Below are positions 24,721 to 32,928 of a stretch of DNA of 37,168 nucleotides, piece after piece. The position numbers and the translations under genes were made by a program. The DNA is from Candidatus Woesearchaeota archaeon. Its GTDB lineage: Archaea; Nanobdellota; Nanobdellia; Woesearchaeales; SKIA01. A model generated the notes under the pieces. That model did no database searches. It worked only from the letters and a program-made list of their open reading frames with translations, and was not told the DNA's origin. The first letter of the stretch is position 1, and the number at the start of each line of letters is the position of its first letter. The stretch covers positions 1 to 37,168 of the forward strand of contig SKHI01000015.1 in assembly GCA_007117065.1 (NCBI GenBank), in the 5' to 3' direction.

Positions 24721-25233
24721 ATGATCACCTTTGCAGAAGTAACTGTTCAAACGCAAGAAATCATGACGATAGTAACGCAGACAGTCGTGTTTCCAATACT
24801 CATTTTATTTATCGGAATTATCCTGGGAGTAATCATAAAAAACGCCTCAATGAGTCTAGGAAAAGCTATAGAACTAGATGTGCACGTGCAGACAGCAATA
24901 AATCAACCCATACCAGCAACAGAACTCCTTGCAGGATTATTTGCAGCAATTACCTACGGTAGCGCAGTAATACTTGCACTTCTCCAAGCAGGAATACTAC
25001 TACTTGCTGCACAGATAGTCGGAGGGTTTCTTCTCATCCTTGGAATACTTGGAGGACTCCTTGGTCTAAAAGACTACGTACAATCGCTATGGCTTAATAA
25101 AAACGATCTTCTTGGGAAAACAATCACCGTACAAAACATTAAAGGAACAGTTATTGAGGAAAAAAGAACAGGAGTACTCATACAAAGTACTACAGGACAA
25201 AAAATTTTCATACCATATAAACAACTACAATGA
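24721..25233 (+). CDS. Minimal MscS-like mechanosensitive channel protein
   Basis: 170 residues from ATG 24721. Three hydrophobic segments (about 18-40, 67-88 and 90-113) are followed by a small beta domain, GKTITVQNIKGTVIEEKRTGVLIQ and ending FIPYKQL, matching the MscS beta domain (GDxIxV-GxV-TxI-IPNxxL). The usual C-terminal alpha/beta vestibule is missing and the protein is about 60% of typical MscS length. It likely forms a small pressure-sensitive or related pore; homo-oligomer expected. Own TATA box; its stop overlaps the convergent UPF0147 gene by 9 nt. Confidence 0.8.
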   Translation: MITFAEVTVQTQEIMTIVTQTVVFPILILFIGIILGVIIKNASMSLGKAIELDVHVQTAINQPIPATELLAGLFAAITYGSAVILALLQAGILLLAAQIVGGFLLILGILGGLLGLKDYVQSLWLNKNDLLGKTITVQNIKGTVIEEKRTGVLIQSTTGQKIFIPYKQLQ

Positions 25234-25470
25234 CTCAATACACACAGAAATGCGCCACAACTGTGAGCGAATAAAAGAGTCAATATCGCTCTCTTCATCC
25301 AGCTCATCCAAAATACTGCGCACCCTATCGATGCGTAACGAAAGAGAATCTGAGGAGGATAACATAGTACGTATCAGAGAAAATCGTTCACGTAAGAACG
25401 AAGAAATATCTTCCTCTTCAAGTTCATCAAGAAGAGAATATATTTGGACTATGCGATCGTCAGTCATCAC
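25225..25470 (-). CDS. UPF0147-family protein
   Basis: 81 residues. The C-terminal half RIDRVRSILDELDEESDIDSFIRSQLW matches the archaeal UPF0147 pattern (two similar four-helix halves with Arg-Ile-Asp-x-Ala-IL-DE). Function unknown. It is the last gene of the eL43-rpo12-pcc1-pfdB operon with an 11-nt overlap with pfdB, a neighbourhood in which I know this family from other archaea. Confidence 0.85.
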   Translation of the reverse strand: MMTDDRIVQIYSLLDELEEEDISSFLRERFSLIRTMLSSSDSLSLRIDRVRSILDELDEESDIDSFIRSQLWRISVCIESL

Positions 25471-25726
25471 GAGCAGAAGAACGCTGTAAACGAGATTCTT
25501 GTTCTTCCAAGGTATGAATTCGTTGTTTCAATAAAGAGCGTTTCTCCTCCAATTCAGCAACAAGCGCTGATGAATCAGAGCGAATCATTAACGTACCAAC
25601 TATTTTGTAGACCTCATCACTCGTACCTAACTCTTCAAGAGCACTTTCCACTTCAATAAGGTCACGCTGAAGTGAGCGACGCTGTACCGAAAGAGACTGA
25701 ATGTGTTGTTCATTAAAAGCAGTCAT
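25460..25726 (-). CDS. pfdB: Prefoldin beta subunit
   Basis: 88 residues from M8 of the track ORF (ATG 25726, MTAFNEQH), because this start gives a 4-nt ATGA overlap with pcc1. Two long coiled-coil helices flank a beta-hairpin core with SDEVYKIVGTLMIRSD, the prefoldin-beta signature (VYKxVG-x-x-L-x-K). With the alpha subunit it forms the jellyfish-shaped holdase that passes proteins to the thermosome. The tail after the second helix is short. Confidence 0.93.
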   Translation of the reverse strand: MTAFNEQHIQSLSVQRRSLQRDLIEVESALEELGTSDEVYKIVGTLMIRSDSSALVAELEEKRSLLKQRIHTLEEQESRLQRSSARDD

Positions 25727-25935
25727 AGGTGTGCACTCCGCTCCCAAATACCTAAAACCTTTGTTATAGCATGAAGCAATGTTCGTAACGCAGTAGCGTC
25801 TTGGGCCTGAATGAAAAAGACGAGCTCATCACCTTCCTGTCTATAGGTATAGGAAGCACGACCAATATCAGTGTCCTCAGCGGCAAATAACTCGAATAAA
25901 CGAGCATCATAAGCGACAGAAATTTGTGCTTTCAT
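25723..25935 (-). CDS. pcc1: KEOPS complex subunit Pcc1
   Basis: 70 residues, an alpha/beta protein with strands near the N-terminus (AQISVAYDA), YTYRQEGDELVFFIQAQDATALRTLLHAI and a terminal TKVLGIWE, matching Pcc1. It forms the dimerisation subunit of KEOPS, the tRNA threonylcarbamoyladenosine (t6A) synthase. ATGA overlaps on both sides: its start overlaps the rpo12 stop and its stop overlaps the pfdB start. Confidence 0.92.
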   Translation of the reverse strand: MKAQISVAYDARLFELFAAEDTDIGRASYTYRQEGDELVFFIQAQDATALRTLLHAITKVLGIWERSAHL

Positions 25936-26069
25936 CTTGCAAGAACAGTCGTTGGGCGTACACGAGGCTTGAAGATTATCTTACTACCGCAGTAGGGACA
26001 ACGAACTTTTTTTACTAAATAAGAAGCATCAACATTTTTGCCACAGTTAAAACACGTGTAATCAGCCAT
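25932..26069 (-). CDS. rpo12: RNA polymerase subunit Rpo12 (RpoP)
   Basis: 45 residues, missed by the ORF track because it is short. Sequence starts MADYTCFNCGKNVD and contains CPYCGSKIIF, so it has the two CxxC knuckles of the Rpb12/RpoP zinc ribbon, then a basic tail RVRPTTVLAR that contacts the polymerase. It begins 1 nt after the eL43 stop and its stop overlaps the pcc1 start (ATGA). Order eL43-rpo12-pcc1-pfdB is well known from archaea. Confidence 0.96.
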   Translation of the reverse strand: MADYTCFNCGKNVDASYLVKKVRCPYCGSKIIFKPRVRPTTVLAR

Positions 26070-26070
26070 A

Positions 26071-26325
26071 CTAGAAATCTTCCTCTACTTTTTGCTTTAA
26101 AACAGGGAATTTAGTAACTTGATACGCTCTGCTTGCAAATTTTGAACCGCACTTACCACAAGACCAGATACCTGCAGCCTCTCGTGATACTTTGTCATAC
26201 CCACAGGATGGGCAAGAGTACGTTTTTCTTGCTTGCGTTTCAAGGAAAGCAAATTTATCTCTATTTCTTCGGCCATAACGACTTCCAAATCGTTTACCAC
26301 TTGCAACAGCTTTATTACGCGCCAT
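26071..26325 (-). CDS. rpl37ae: Ribosomal protein eL43 (L37Ae)
   Basis: 84 residues. Basic N-terminus GKRFGSRYGRRNRDKF followed by a zinc ribbon with CPSCG and CGKCG, ending in the TGxA-like strand KFASRAYQVTK. Large-subunit protein with a C2-C2 zinc finger, first gene of the operon for rpo12, pcc1, pfdB and UPF0147. It lies in a gap of about 50 nt after the DEAD helicase stop. Confidence 0.97.
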   Translation of the reverse strand: MARNKAVASGKRFGSRYGRRNRDKFAFLETQARKTYSCPSCGYDKVSREAAGIWSCGKCGSKFASRAYQVTKFPVLKQKVEEDF

Positions 26326-26375
26326 ACATAAAGGGAGAGAGAATTGCTTTATAAATTATGTGGTTTGAACACATA

Positions 26376-27587
26376 CTATTTTCTACGCCTCTGTGGACGA
26401 AAGCGATTCTGCGTGTGTCGAAAACGGCGCTTCTTCATCTTAGGCAGAATTTTTGCATGCATAGCTTCAGCAGAGTGAAACTTATGATCCTCGTGCTCTA
26501 TAGTATCAGAAATTGCCTTTTGAATAGATTCCAAAAGAGCCTTATCTGTCTCTGAACAAAAGCTATACGCGACGCCAGAGGCTCCAGCACGAGCAGTTCT
26601 TCCAATCCTGTGCACATAACTTTCTGGATCAGTAGGTAATTCGTAATTAATAACATGCGAGATGTTATCAACATCAATACCTCGAGCAGCCACATCAGTT
26701 GCAACAAGAATAGATACTTTACCACTCACGAAATCAGCTAATGCTCGCATACGCTGTTTTTGCGACTTATCACCATGAATCGATACAGCAGGAAATCCTT
26801 TTTTTGACAAAAAAGAAGCCACTTTATCCGCACGATGCTTCATTTGTGTAAACACAAGAACCTTCTCCATATGTTGCTCAGAGAACAAGTGAAATAACAA
26901 CTCATCTCGCTGAGAAGAGCGAACATATAGAACGCGCTGATGAATATTATCAGAAACAGTGGCTTGAGAGAGTTCTATACGAGTAACATTTTTTGTTAAA
27001 GAAGCCGATAACGCATCAATAGTCGAAGACCACGTAGCAGAAAAGAGCACTGTTTGTGGACTGCGAAGTAAAGCAGCTATGCGCTTAATATCAGGAATAA
27101 ACCCCATATCAAGCATTCTATCAGCTTCGTCAAGAACAAAAAACTCTACATCAGACAAAAAAATCTTTTTTTGCTGAATAAGGTCTTGTAAACGACCAGG
27201 AGTAGCTACAAGAATTTCAACCCCGCGCGACAAATGACGAACTTGAGATGATTGATTTACTCCCCCAAAGACAGAAGCGCACCGAATACGAGCGTATTTT
27301 GCGTACTGATCAATAGCAGTAGTAATCTGCACAACAAGCTCTCTTGTGGGAGCGATAATCAGAGCTAGCGGTTTATGCGGTTTGGCCACACGACCATAAA
27401 TTTTTTGTAATAAAGGTATGCTAAAAGCAGCAGTTTTACCTGTACCCGTCTGTGCAATACCAATGACATCTTTATCTGCGAGAATAAGAGGAATAGTCTG
27501 CTCCTGAATAGGAGTAAGTTCAACGTAGCCTAACTCGCCTAATGCTCGATGCAAAGAAGAGTGTATAGAAAGATCTGAATAAAACAT
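26376..27587 (-). CDS. DEAD-box RNA helicase (RhlE-like)
   Basis: 403 residues. Q motif before LTPIQEQTIPLIL; Walker A AQTGTGKT; PTRELVVQI; DEAD in VLDEADRMLDMGF; SAT; C-terminal TDVAARGIDVDNISHVINYELP and HRIGRTARAG. A short basic tail ends RRRK. Compact size and motif details resemble bacterial RhlE/cold-shock helicases. It unwinds structured RNA in cold or ribosome assembly. It lies 18 nt after the cold-shock protein stop, which strongly suggests a cold-shock RNA chaperone module. Confidence 0.96.
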   Translation of the reverse strand: MFYSDLSIHSSLHRALGELGYVELTPIQEQTIPLILADKDVIGIAQTGTGKTAAFSIPLLQKIYGRVAKPHKPLALIIAPTRELVVQITTAIDQYAKYARIRCASVFGGVNQSSQVRHLSRGVEILVATPGRLQDLIQQKKIFLSDVEFFVLDEADRMLDMGFIPDIKRIAALLRSPQTVLFSATWSSTIDALSASLTKNVTRIELSQATVSDNIHQRVLYVRSSQRDELLFHLFSEQHMEKVLVFTQMKHRADKVASFLSKKGFPAVSIHGDKSQKQRMRALADFVSGKVSILVATDVAARGIDVDNISHVINYELPTDPESYVHRIGRTARAGASGVAYSFCSETDKALLESIQKAISDTIEHEDHKFHSAEAMHAKILPKMKKRRFRHTQNRFRPQRRRK

Positions 27588-27605
27588 AAAAAGAAAAAGA
27601 GCCGC

Positions 27606-27824
27606 TTACGCGGCTTGATTAACTGCCTGAGCAGATCGCTTTACAAGAGTTGCACGAAGACCTCTTTCTCCTTGTTCGCCTTCGAATTCAACTGAATCGC
27701 CATCGCGAACAAGAGAACCCTCAATCACAGTTTTGTGAAAGAAGTATTCATCTTCATTTGCATCATCTTTGAGGAATCCAAATTCCTTTGTCCTATTATA
27801 AAACTTTATAGTTCCTTGTTTCAT
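27606..27824 (-). CDS. csp: Cold-shock domain protein (CspA-like)
   Basis: 72 residues with RNP1-like EFGFLKDD (usual K-G-F/Y-G-F-I) and RNP2-like DEYFFHKT (V-F-V-H-F/Y). The five-stranded OB fold binds single-stranded nucleic acid and melts RNA structure. Start is supported by an SD-like GGAG about 9 nt upstream (ATCGGAGAACACA). The nearest TATA (TTTATAAA, about 27921-27928) implies an untranslated leader of some 70-80 nt, unlike the leaderless neighbours. Followed closely by the DEAD helicase. Confidence 0.96.
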   Translation of the reverse strand: MKQGTIKFYNRTKEFGFLKDDANEDEYFFHKTVIEGSLVRDGDSVEFEGEQGERGLRATLVKRSAQAVNQAA

Positions 27825-27974
27825 TGTGTTCTCCGATCAAATACTACTACTGAACACGTAAAAAGAATAAACGGTGCGGTACGAGGTAACTGATACTACA
27901 AGATGAGAATAAAGCTCTGTTTATAAATGAATGTATTTCTTGATGCACTCGTTATAGTGTAATATTCAGAACAA

Positions 27975-27982
27975 TTAAATAG
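27975..27982 (+). promoter_or_regulatory. TATA box of the YgjV-like gene
   Basis: TTAAATAG centred 25 nt before the ATG at 28003; implies a leaderless transcript. Confidence 0.5.
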
Positions 27983-28002
27983 TTTTCAAGCGCACTCAGA
28001 GG

Positions 28003-28518
28003 ATGCTTACCGCGTTAGACACATTTCTTCTCTCGCAACTGTTGATAGGCTTCGCACTCATATCAGATATCATATCATTTCAGGTAAGAAAACGAGAACA
28101 CATCCTCATCTTCCTTGCAACATCAGCATTTCTTATCGCTGTGCACTACCTGTTACTTGGAAAAATAACAGCAGGAATACTGGTCTTTCTCTCCTTTGCA
28201 TCGTTTATCACTGCAAGAAAAACAACGAACAAAAAATATCTCTATTTCTTTATGATACTCTACCTCATCCCCATACTGTTGACGTACGATGCTTTTGTAG
28301 ACACCGTCATTTTTATTGGGATGTACGTGGCACTCATTGCACGATTTCAAGAAAATGATAAACAACTACGCATCCTTATGATGGTGGCAACAAGTATCAT
28401 AATCACATACAATGCACTCATATTCACCCCGATGGGCGTACTCCTTGAAACAATATTTCTCATCAGTAACATAGTAGGCTACTACCGATACTACGTGCGG
28501 GAACGCAAAAAGGAGTAG
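28003..28518 (+). CDS. YgjV-family membrane protein
   Basis: 171 residues with five to six hydrophobic helices (about 5-25, 32-52, 54-73, 77-96, 97-112 and 124-160). The phrases ISDIISFQVRKR and HYLLLGKITAG are characteristic of the YgjV (inner membrane protein) family, common in bacteria, function unknown. Own promoter, monocistronic. About 200 nt of A/T-rich non-coding sequence follows it, in which I see only TATA-like strings. Confidence 0.8.
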   Translation: MLTALDTFLLSQLLIGFALISDIISFQVRKREHILIFLATSAFLIAVHYLLLGKITAGILVFLSFASFITARKTTNKKYLYFFMILYLIPILLTYDAFVDTVIFIGMYVALIARFQENDKQLRILMMVATSIIITYNALIFTPMGVLLETIFLISNIVGYYRYYVRERKKE

Positions 28519-28688
28519 TATTCAATTACTGTCCTGAACTAATAAAATACATAAAAAAAAGTTTGCAGAAGCACATAAAAAGTACTTTGAAATACATTGA
28601 AAAATAGTGAAGGAAAAACCTAAACAAACACCAAAAATGGTCTCTATATGATATATAACGCGCCCACATATTCTCTCAAAGAAGAAAG

Positions 28689-28697
28689 GCTTAAAAC
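28689..28697 (+). promoter_or_regulatory. Possible TATA box of the dehydrogenase gene
   Basis: GCTTAAAAC is centred about 26 nt before the ATG at 28720. A second A/T stretch (ATATGATATATAA, about 28646-28660) offers a longer leader. The 200-nt spacer holds no RNA gene that I can see. Confidence 0.35.
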
Positions 28698-28719
28698 AAA
28701 GTAAAATGATTTTGCATTC

Positions 28720-29631
28720 ATGAATGTAAAAATAGTATTAACAAAAAATCTTAACTTATATCAAGACCAAATCGAACGAATTAAGTCAATAGGGGAGGTT
28801 AAATTTTATCATGATGAATCAGCAAGTCCCGACGAATGGTTAGAAAGATGTAAAGGAGCAGACATTATTTGTTCAGGAGTGTTCGGGTTACGATCAGATA
28901 AAGTATATGAACTACGCGATGTTTTTTTATCACTGCCTTTTGTGGGTGTAGATTTCCTGGACAAAAAGAAATTAGCAGAAAGAAACATCATTGTCTCTAA
29001 CACACCGGGATGTAATAAAGAAGCAGTTACTGAATGGATCATCGGAATGATCCTTATGCGGTTTAGAAGATTAAACGAATTAACAAACACAACAAACCAA
29101 AACAGAAAAGAAGTCATACAAACAGGAGCAAGCCTCTACAACAAAAAAATAACAATTCTTGGAGTCGGAAACATTGGAAGATATTTAGGATCAATATGTG
29201 AATGTCTTGGAATGAAAGTAACATTTTTTAGACGTGAAGATGACTTACTCGCATCCGTTGAAAATGCAGATATTATTGTAAATTGTTTAGGTGTAAACGA
29301 AACAACAAATAAGTTATTAGATAAAACATTTTTTTCCTCACTAAAAAAAGGGTCTTTTTTTGCATCTATAGCCAGACATCAAACATACGACGTTCAAGCA
29401 CTCATAAACGCGCTTGATAAAGAAATCCTTATTGGAGCAGTAGACGATATGGCACATATAGACATAGGAGACGTTAATAATGATGATTACAAGGCATTAT
29501 TGACGCATCCAAAAATGTTTATCACACCACATATCGCATGGTCTGCTGACTCAGAAATTAGAAAATCAAATGATATAATGATTGATAATATCGAAGCATG
29601 GATTAACAAAAAACCAATAAATCTAATATAA
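28720..29631 (+). CDS. D-isomer-specific 2-hydroxyacid dehydrogenase homologue
   Basis: 303 residues. NAD-binding fold with ILGVGNIGRYLGS and the family catalytic positions: Arg in SIARHQTYD and His in FITPHIAWSA are present, but the Glu normally in GAxLDVFE is replaced, reading GAVDDMAH. Flanking catalytic-domain parts (SNTPGCNKEAVTEW) are normal. It is therefore related to phosphoglycerate or glyoxylate/lactate dehydrogenases but may be catalytically altered. Base composition is visibly more A/T-rich (TTA, AAA) than that of neighbouring genes. It lies 11 nt from the 3' end of tRNA-Pro (opposite strand), a common insertion site, so horizontal origin is possible. Confidence 0.9.
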   Translation: MNVKIVLTKNLNLYQDQIERIKSIGEVKFYHDESASPDEWLERCKGADIICSGVFGLRSDKVYELRDVFLSLPFVGVDFLDKKKLAERNIIVSNTPGCNKEAVTEWIIGMILMRFRRLNELTNTTNQNRKEVIQTGASLYNKKITILGVGNIGRYLGSICECLGMKVTFFRREDDLLASVENADIIVNCLGVNETTNKLLDKTFFSSLKKGSFFASIARHQTYDVQALINALDKEILIGAVDDMAHIDIGDVNNDDYKALLTHPKMFITPHIAWSADSEIRKSNDIMIDNIEAWINKKPINLI

Positions 29632-29642
29632 AAGAAATAAAC

Positions 29643-29715
29643 TGGGGCTATCCAGATTTGAACTGGAGTTCCATGGTCCCAAACCATGAGTGATACCAAG
29701 CTACACTATAGCCCC
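29643..29715 (-). tRNA. tRNA-Pro (TGG anticodon)
   Basis: The 73-nt minus-strand sequence begins GGGGCTATAG. Acceptor stem GGGGCTA pairs with TAGCCCC; anticodon arm CATGG-TTTGGGA-CCATG gives anticodon TGG; T arm TCCAG-TTCAAAT-CTGGA; discriminator A73 (position 29643). CCA is not encoded. The D stem is 3 pairs with a weak fourth. No intron. TATA box ATTTATAAAC (29741-29750) is about 30 nt upstream; a T-rich stretch follows the 3' end. Confidence 0.95.
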
Positions 29716-29740
29716 GAAATATTAGTGTGAAACAAGACTA

Positions 29741-29750
29741 GTTTATAAAT
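29741..29750 (-). promoter_or_regulatory. TATA box of the tRNA-Pro gene
   Basis: ATTTATAAAC, centred about 30 nt upstream of the tRNA 5' end, lies between the secD stop and the tRNA. Confidence 0.6.
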
Positions 29751-29751
29751 A

Positions 29752-31296
29752 TTAATCTTCTATCTTCACAAACTTCTCAGCAAGTTCCGCAAACGCAGGA
29801 CGCGTAACAAGAACACCTACAGCAACACCGAGAATAGTAGTGATAGCGAAACCACGAACGAGACCCGCACCAGCCCACATAAGAGGAAGCATCGCTGCAC
29901 ATAAGGTGAAGAAAGCTGCAAAGATAATAAAAAATGCTCGCTTCATACGTTGCTTCCATGTACCGCCACGCGAACCACCATTCTTAATCTCATCAACAAT
30001 AATTATCTGATCATCAACACCAGTACCAATAGCAATAAGTAAACCAGCAATGGCAGCCAAGTCAAGATTCCAGCGAATAAGAGCGGCGATACCAAGAACA
30101 ATAACGATCTCAGACACCATAGCAATAATCATAGGAACACTAATACGCCAATCACGGTAGCGCACAGAAACAGTAATGACAATGGCAAGAAGGGCAAGGA
30201 AACCCACAAGGAGAATGTTGCGAATAAAGGATGCACCTAAAGCACCACTAATCGTGTCTGTCTTCACAACGTTTAAGTCAACCGGAAGACTTCCTGTGGC
30301 AAGAACAGTTTGTAGACGCTTCATCTGCTCCTGAGCAGCGCGCGCAGCAGCCTCTTGGGTAGAACCTGCGCCTGAACCACTTATCTGAATTTGTGTAGAG
30401 GCACGACCTTGCAAACCAGCACTAATTTGTAGACTGGTAATATTTTGTCCATCAAGGAATAAGTCAAGAGTTTCGCTTAAATAGGCGCCGTCAGGAGCTC
30501 TAATCACATCAAGAGGACGAGTGATGTCTGCGTGACGCTGAGCGGCCTCACTTGATAAGCTGATAACAAAAAAGAATCGACACACAAACGCGCCATCACC
30601 AGGAAAACAGCGCTCAATGCCGCTGTCACGAGCAGAAGTACCTACGTACGTAACGTCATTATCACCAGTAAAGACCAAATTATTGCCGATAAATGCTTCG
30701 AAACGACCCTGACTTGTAAGCAAGTCAACAATAGACTGTTCGCCAGTACCAGCGATTTCTACAAGAACAAATTGATTTCCTTCAAAATCACGTACATCAC
30801 GAACAGTAACATCACTTAAACCAAATACGTTGAGTCGTTCTTCTAAATTCGCAAGAAGTAAATCCATAACATCCTCAGATATCGGCTCTGCAGGCTCAAG
30901 TAACACTCTTGCACCACCTGTAAGATCAAGACCCTGGCGGATATTACTCGTGGCAGCAGGAGCTACGTGGATTCCTAAATCAGTTGTATTTCCTAAAGAC
31001 ACCGCATAGCTTTCTCTGTTTGTTCTCACCTGAACAAACGTATTTGGCTCAAGAGAGAGGAGCGCACGCTCAAAATCATCTATAGTAGAAATATCAGTCG
31101 TACCAATACGTAATATGCGCTCTCTTTGCACAGGTTGTGTCAGAGAGGACGGACCACGAATATCGGCTTGTGCTGCAGGACTGCCTACGTCAACAGCAGT
31201 TATTACAACTCCTTGCGCATTTGGTTGTGGACTAATAGCAACGATTGCCAAAACGAGTACGGCAAGCAAAATCCATGTTCGCACACCAATCCTCAT
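29752..31296 (-). CDS. secD: Protein translocase subunit SecD (archaeal)
   Basis: 514 residues. N-terminal transmembrane helix (about 8-22), a large extracytoplasmic P1 domain with a PDZ-like part (VQRERILRIGTTDISTIDDFERALLSLEP) near 60-105 and RQGLDLTGGARVLLEP, then five C-terminal helices from about 345. It contains the conserved GTGVDDQIIIVDEI loop. With SecF it uses the ion gradient to complete protein export through SecYEG. The start overlaps the secF stop by 4 nt (ATGA). Confidence 0.96.
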   Translation of the reverse strand: MRIGVRTWILLAVLVLAIVAISPQPNAQGVVITAVDVGSPAAQADIRGPSSLTQPVQRERILRIGTTDISTIDDFERALLSLEPNTFVQVRTNRESYAVSLGNTTDLGIHVAPAATSNIRQGLDLTGGARVLLEPAEPISEDVMDLLLANLEERLNVFGLSDVTVRDVRDFEGNQFVLVEIAGTGEQSIVDLLTSQGRFEAFIGNNLVFTGDNDVTYVGTSARDSGIERCFPGDGAFVCRFFFVISLSSEAAQRHADITRPLDVIRAPDGAYLSETLDLFLDGQNITSLQISAGLQGRASTQIQISGSGAGSTQEAAARAAQEQMKRLQTVLATGSLPVDLNVVKTDTISGALGASFIRNILLVGFLALLAIVITVSVRYRDWRISVPMIIAMVSEIVIVLGIAALIRWNLDLAAIAGLLIAIGTGVDDQIIIVDEIKNGGSRGGTWKQRMKRAFFIIFAAFFTLCAAMLPLMWAGAGLVRGFAITTILGVAVGVLVTRPAFAELAEKFVKIED

Positions 31297-32315
31297 ACAG
31301 TATCCCCCTTACGTAAAACGTACCAGTAAAGAATTCCTGCGTTTTGCAACCAAGTAAAAATAATATCTCCCACCATGCCAATAAGTAAGATAAGCATTAT
31401 TTGACTAATAACTTCGCTTGTTGAGACAATAAAGGCAACAGTAACCGCGACAGTAGTCGTAACTTGCATGGTCAGACCAGTTTTGACGCCGCCAAGCAGG
31501 CGTTGGAACAATGGAGCAGACCCTTTACCTGTCTTTAATACGCGCGTAGAAACGAGAATGTCTGTATCTACACTATATCCAATAATCATAAGAAACGCTG
31601 CTACCCCAGCTGTTGAAAGACGAACCCCCATAAGGTTAATCACGGCAAGAGTGAATAGAATAGTACTTGCAGCAGCCAAGATTATCGCACCACTTGGAAC
31701 GCTTACTATAAGGTAGAACACTATGTGAGCAAGAACAACAGCAAACAACAACACAAGACCAGTAGTGCCCGAAAAAACGCCCGAGGTTACAAGAATAGTT
31801 GCGCTCAGAGCAATTACCCCAAGTAATACCTTAAGCCATTTACCTGAGCCAAAGTAAAGAAATACAACCCAACCCATCCACAGGAATGCCAGAAGAACAC
31901 CGAGAATAGTTTGATTAAAAAAAGATGCTCCAAGACTTGGACCAGTAGTTTCTAATGAAACGCTTGTAGCAGATAACTCCTGAACAAAATACGCCTCTAA
32001 AGCATGAGCGGCTTCTTGCTCCCCTCCTAGGAGGTTAGCGGCTTCGACAACATATGTAGGAATAGAGCCAGAAAGGGTTCGAACCGCAAAATCACCATCG
32101 GGAAACGCTTCAAGAAGAGCTGTTGAGAGAACGTCTCGACCAACTGGAGCGTCCAGAGTTATTGTGGCAGACACGCCACCAGATAAACTAACACCCTTAC
32201 GCACAAAACTGCCTGTATCATGAATCGTATAGGCAATAACACCAATTGAGAGAATCATAAGAAGAAGAGGTATGAGAAATAGTTTCTTATAGTGTTGATG
32301 ATACCAACTCTGCAT
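31293..32315 (-). CDS. secF: Protein translocase subunit SecF (archaeal)
   Basis: 340 residues. N-terminal helix, KGVSLSGGVSATI in the periplasmic-type domain, then five hydrophobic helices with GYSVDTDILVSTRV, the SecF signature. It works with SecD in the translocase. The same TATA element (TATATAAA, 32338-32345) sits 26 nt before its ATG and also serves the divergent small membrane gene, implying a leaderless secF transcript. Confidence 0.96.
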   Translation of the reverse strand: MQSWYHQHYKKLFLIPLLLMILSIGVIAYTIHDTGSFVRKGVSLSGGVSATITLDAPVGRDVLSTALLEAFPDGDFAVRTLSGSIPTYVVEAANLLGGEQEAAHALEAYFVQELSATSVSLETTGPSLGASFFNQTILGVLLAFLWMGWVVFLYFGSGKWLKVLLGVIALSATILVTSGVFSGTTGLVLLFAVVLAHIVFYLIVSVPSGAIILAAASTILFTLAVINLMGVRLSTAGVAAFLMIIGYSVDTDILVSTRVLKTGKGSAPLFQRLLGGVKTGLTMQVTTTVAVTVAFIVSTSEVISQIMLILLIGMVGDIIFTWLQNAGILYWYVLRKGDTV

Positions 32316-32337
32316 AAAAAAGCAAAATAACGCATAC

Positions 32338-32345
32338 TATATAAA
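32338..32345. promoter_or_regulatory. Bidirectional TATA box between secF and the 73-residue gene
   Basis: TATATAAA is near-symmetric. On the minus strand it is centred about 26 nt before the secF ATG (32315); on the plus strand it would start a transcript at about 32367, just before the GAGGTG (32368-32373) of the divergent gene. Confidence 0.5.
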
Positions 32346-32380
32346 CATTCACATCCTCTATTGTTCTGAGGTGTAAAAAA

Positions 32381-32602
32381 ATGAATCATTTTGTGTCAAG
32401 GACGCTTCCTACAAGCTTTATGGTGATGAGCCTTATTGGATTCTTATTTAGCATGCTTATCGTGACACGATGGGATGCCACGTGGGGATTTACGCTGAGT
32501 CTTGTATTTATGATTTGGCTCGTTGCAGCAATATACAACTTCACACACGGGCCAGATGAAGAAATGCTTGATATCCATAATAGCAAAAAATATCTCCGTT
32601 AG
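32381..32602 (+). CDS. Small two-helix membrane protein
   Basis: 73 residues. Two transmembrane segments (about 11-29 and 33-52) and a short acidic tail (GPDEEMLDIHNSKKYLR). The start has the SD GAGGTG at 32368-32373 with 7-nt spacing. Divergent from secF and sharing its TATA region, so expression may be coordinated. Family unrecognised. Its stop overlaps the convergent gene by 4 nt. Confidence 0.8.
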   Translation: MNHFVSRTLPTSFMVMSLIGFLFSMLIVTRWDATWGFTLSLVFMIWLVAAIYNFTHGPDEEMLDIHNSKKYLR

Positions 32603-32898
32603 GAAAAACGCTCATCGAATATTTTTTTTGCGTATTCTTCCTTGTAGTATACAACGTGACTTGTGCGTTTTTCAAAGAAAGCAATAGCAAGTTGCACCAC
32701 ATTGGTCTGATATTCTTTCAGCTTTCGCTCCCTCACAAGAGCATACGCATCATCGAGACACTCGCGCATCAAAGAAATATGGTCTGCGCGAGCAGTAGAC
32801 TCGATACGCTCTTCTTCAGACTCGCTCAGAGCTACCTCAACCCACTGTGGATACGGACTTGTTGGTTGATTCTTCGGAAAGCGCTTACTAAAAGACAT
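32599..32898 (-). CDS. Hypothetical helical protein (99 residues)
   Basis: Soluble. A Pro-rich N-terminus (FPKNQPTSPYPQW) leads to ESEEERIESTARADHISLMRECLDDAYALV and further helices rich in Lys/Glu. No motif recognised. The single Cys (in MRECLDD) and clean helical periodicity suggest a real folded protein. Convergent with the small membrane gene; upstream is the zinc protease. Confidence 0.75.
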   Translation of the reverse strand: MSFSKRFPKNQPTSPYPQWVEVALSESEEERIESTARADHISLMRECLDDAYALVRERKLKEYQTNVVQLAIAFFEKRTSHVVYYKEEYAKKIFDERFS

Positions 32899-32928
32899 AC
32901 ACGCAATACGTAATACTCCTATTTATAC

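Noticed and set aside
28519-28719. 200-nt spacer as an RNA gene or attachment site
   Set aside because: Only A/T-rich promoter-like strings; no stable hairpin, tRNA fragment or flanking repeat seen.
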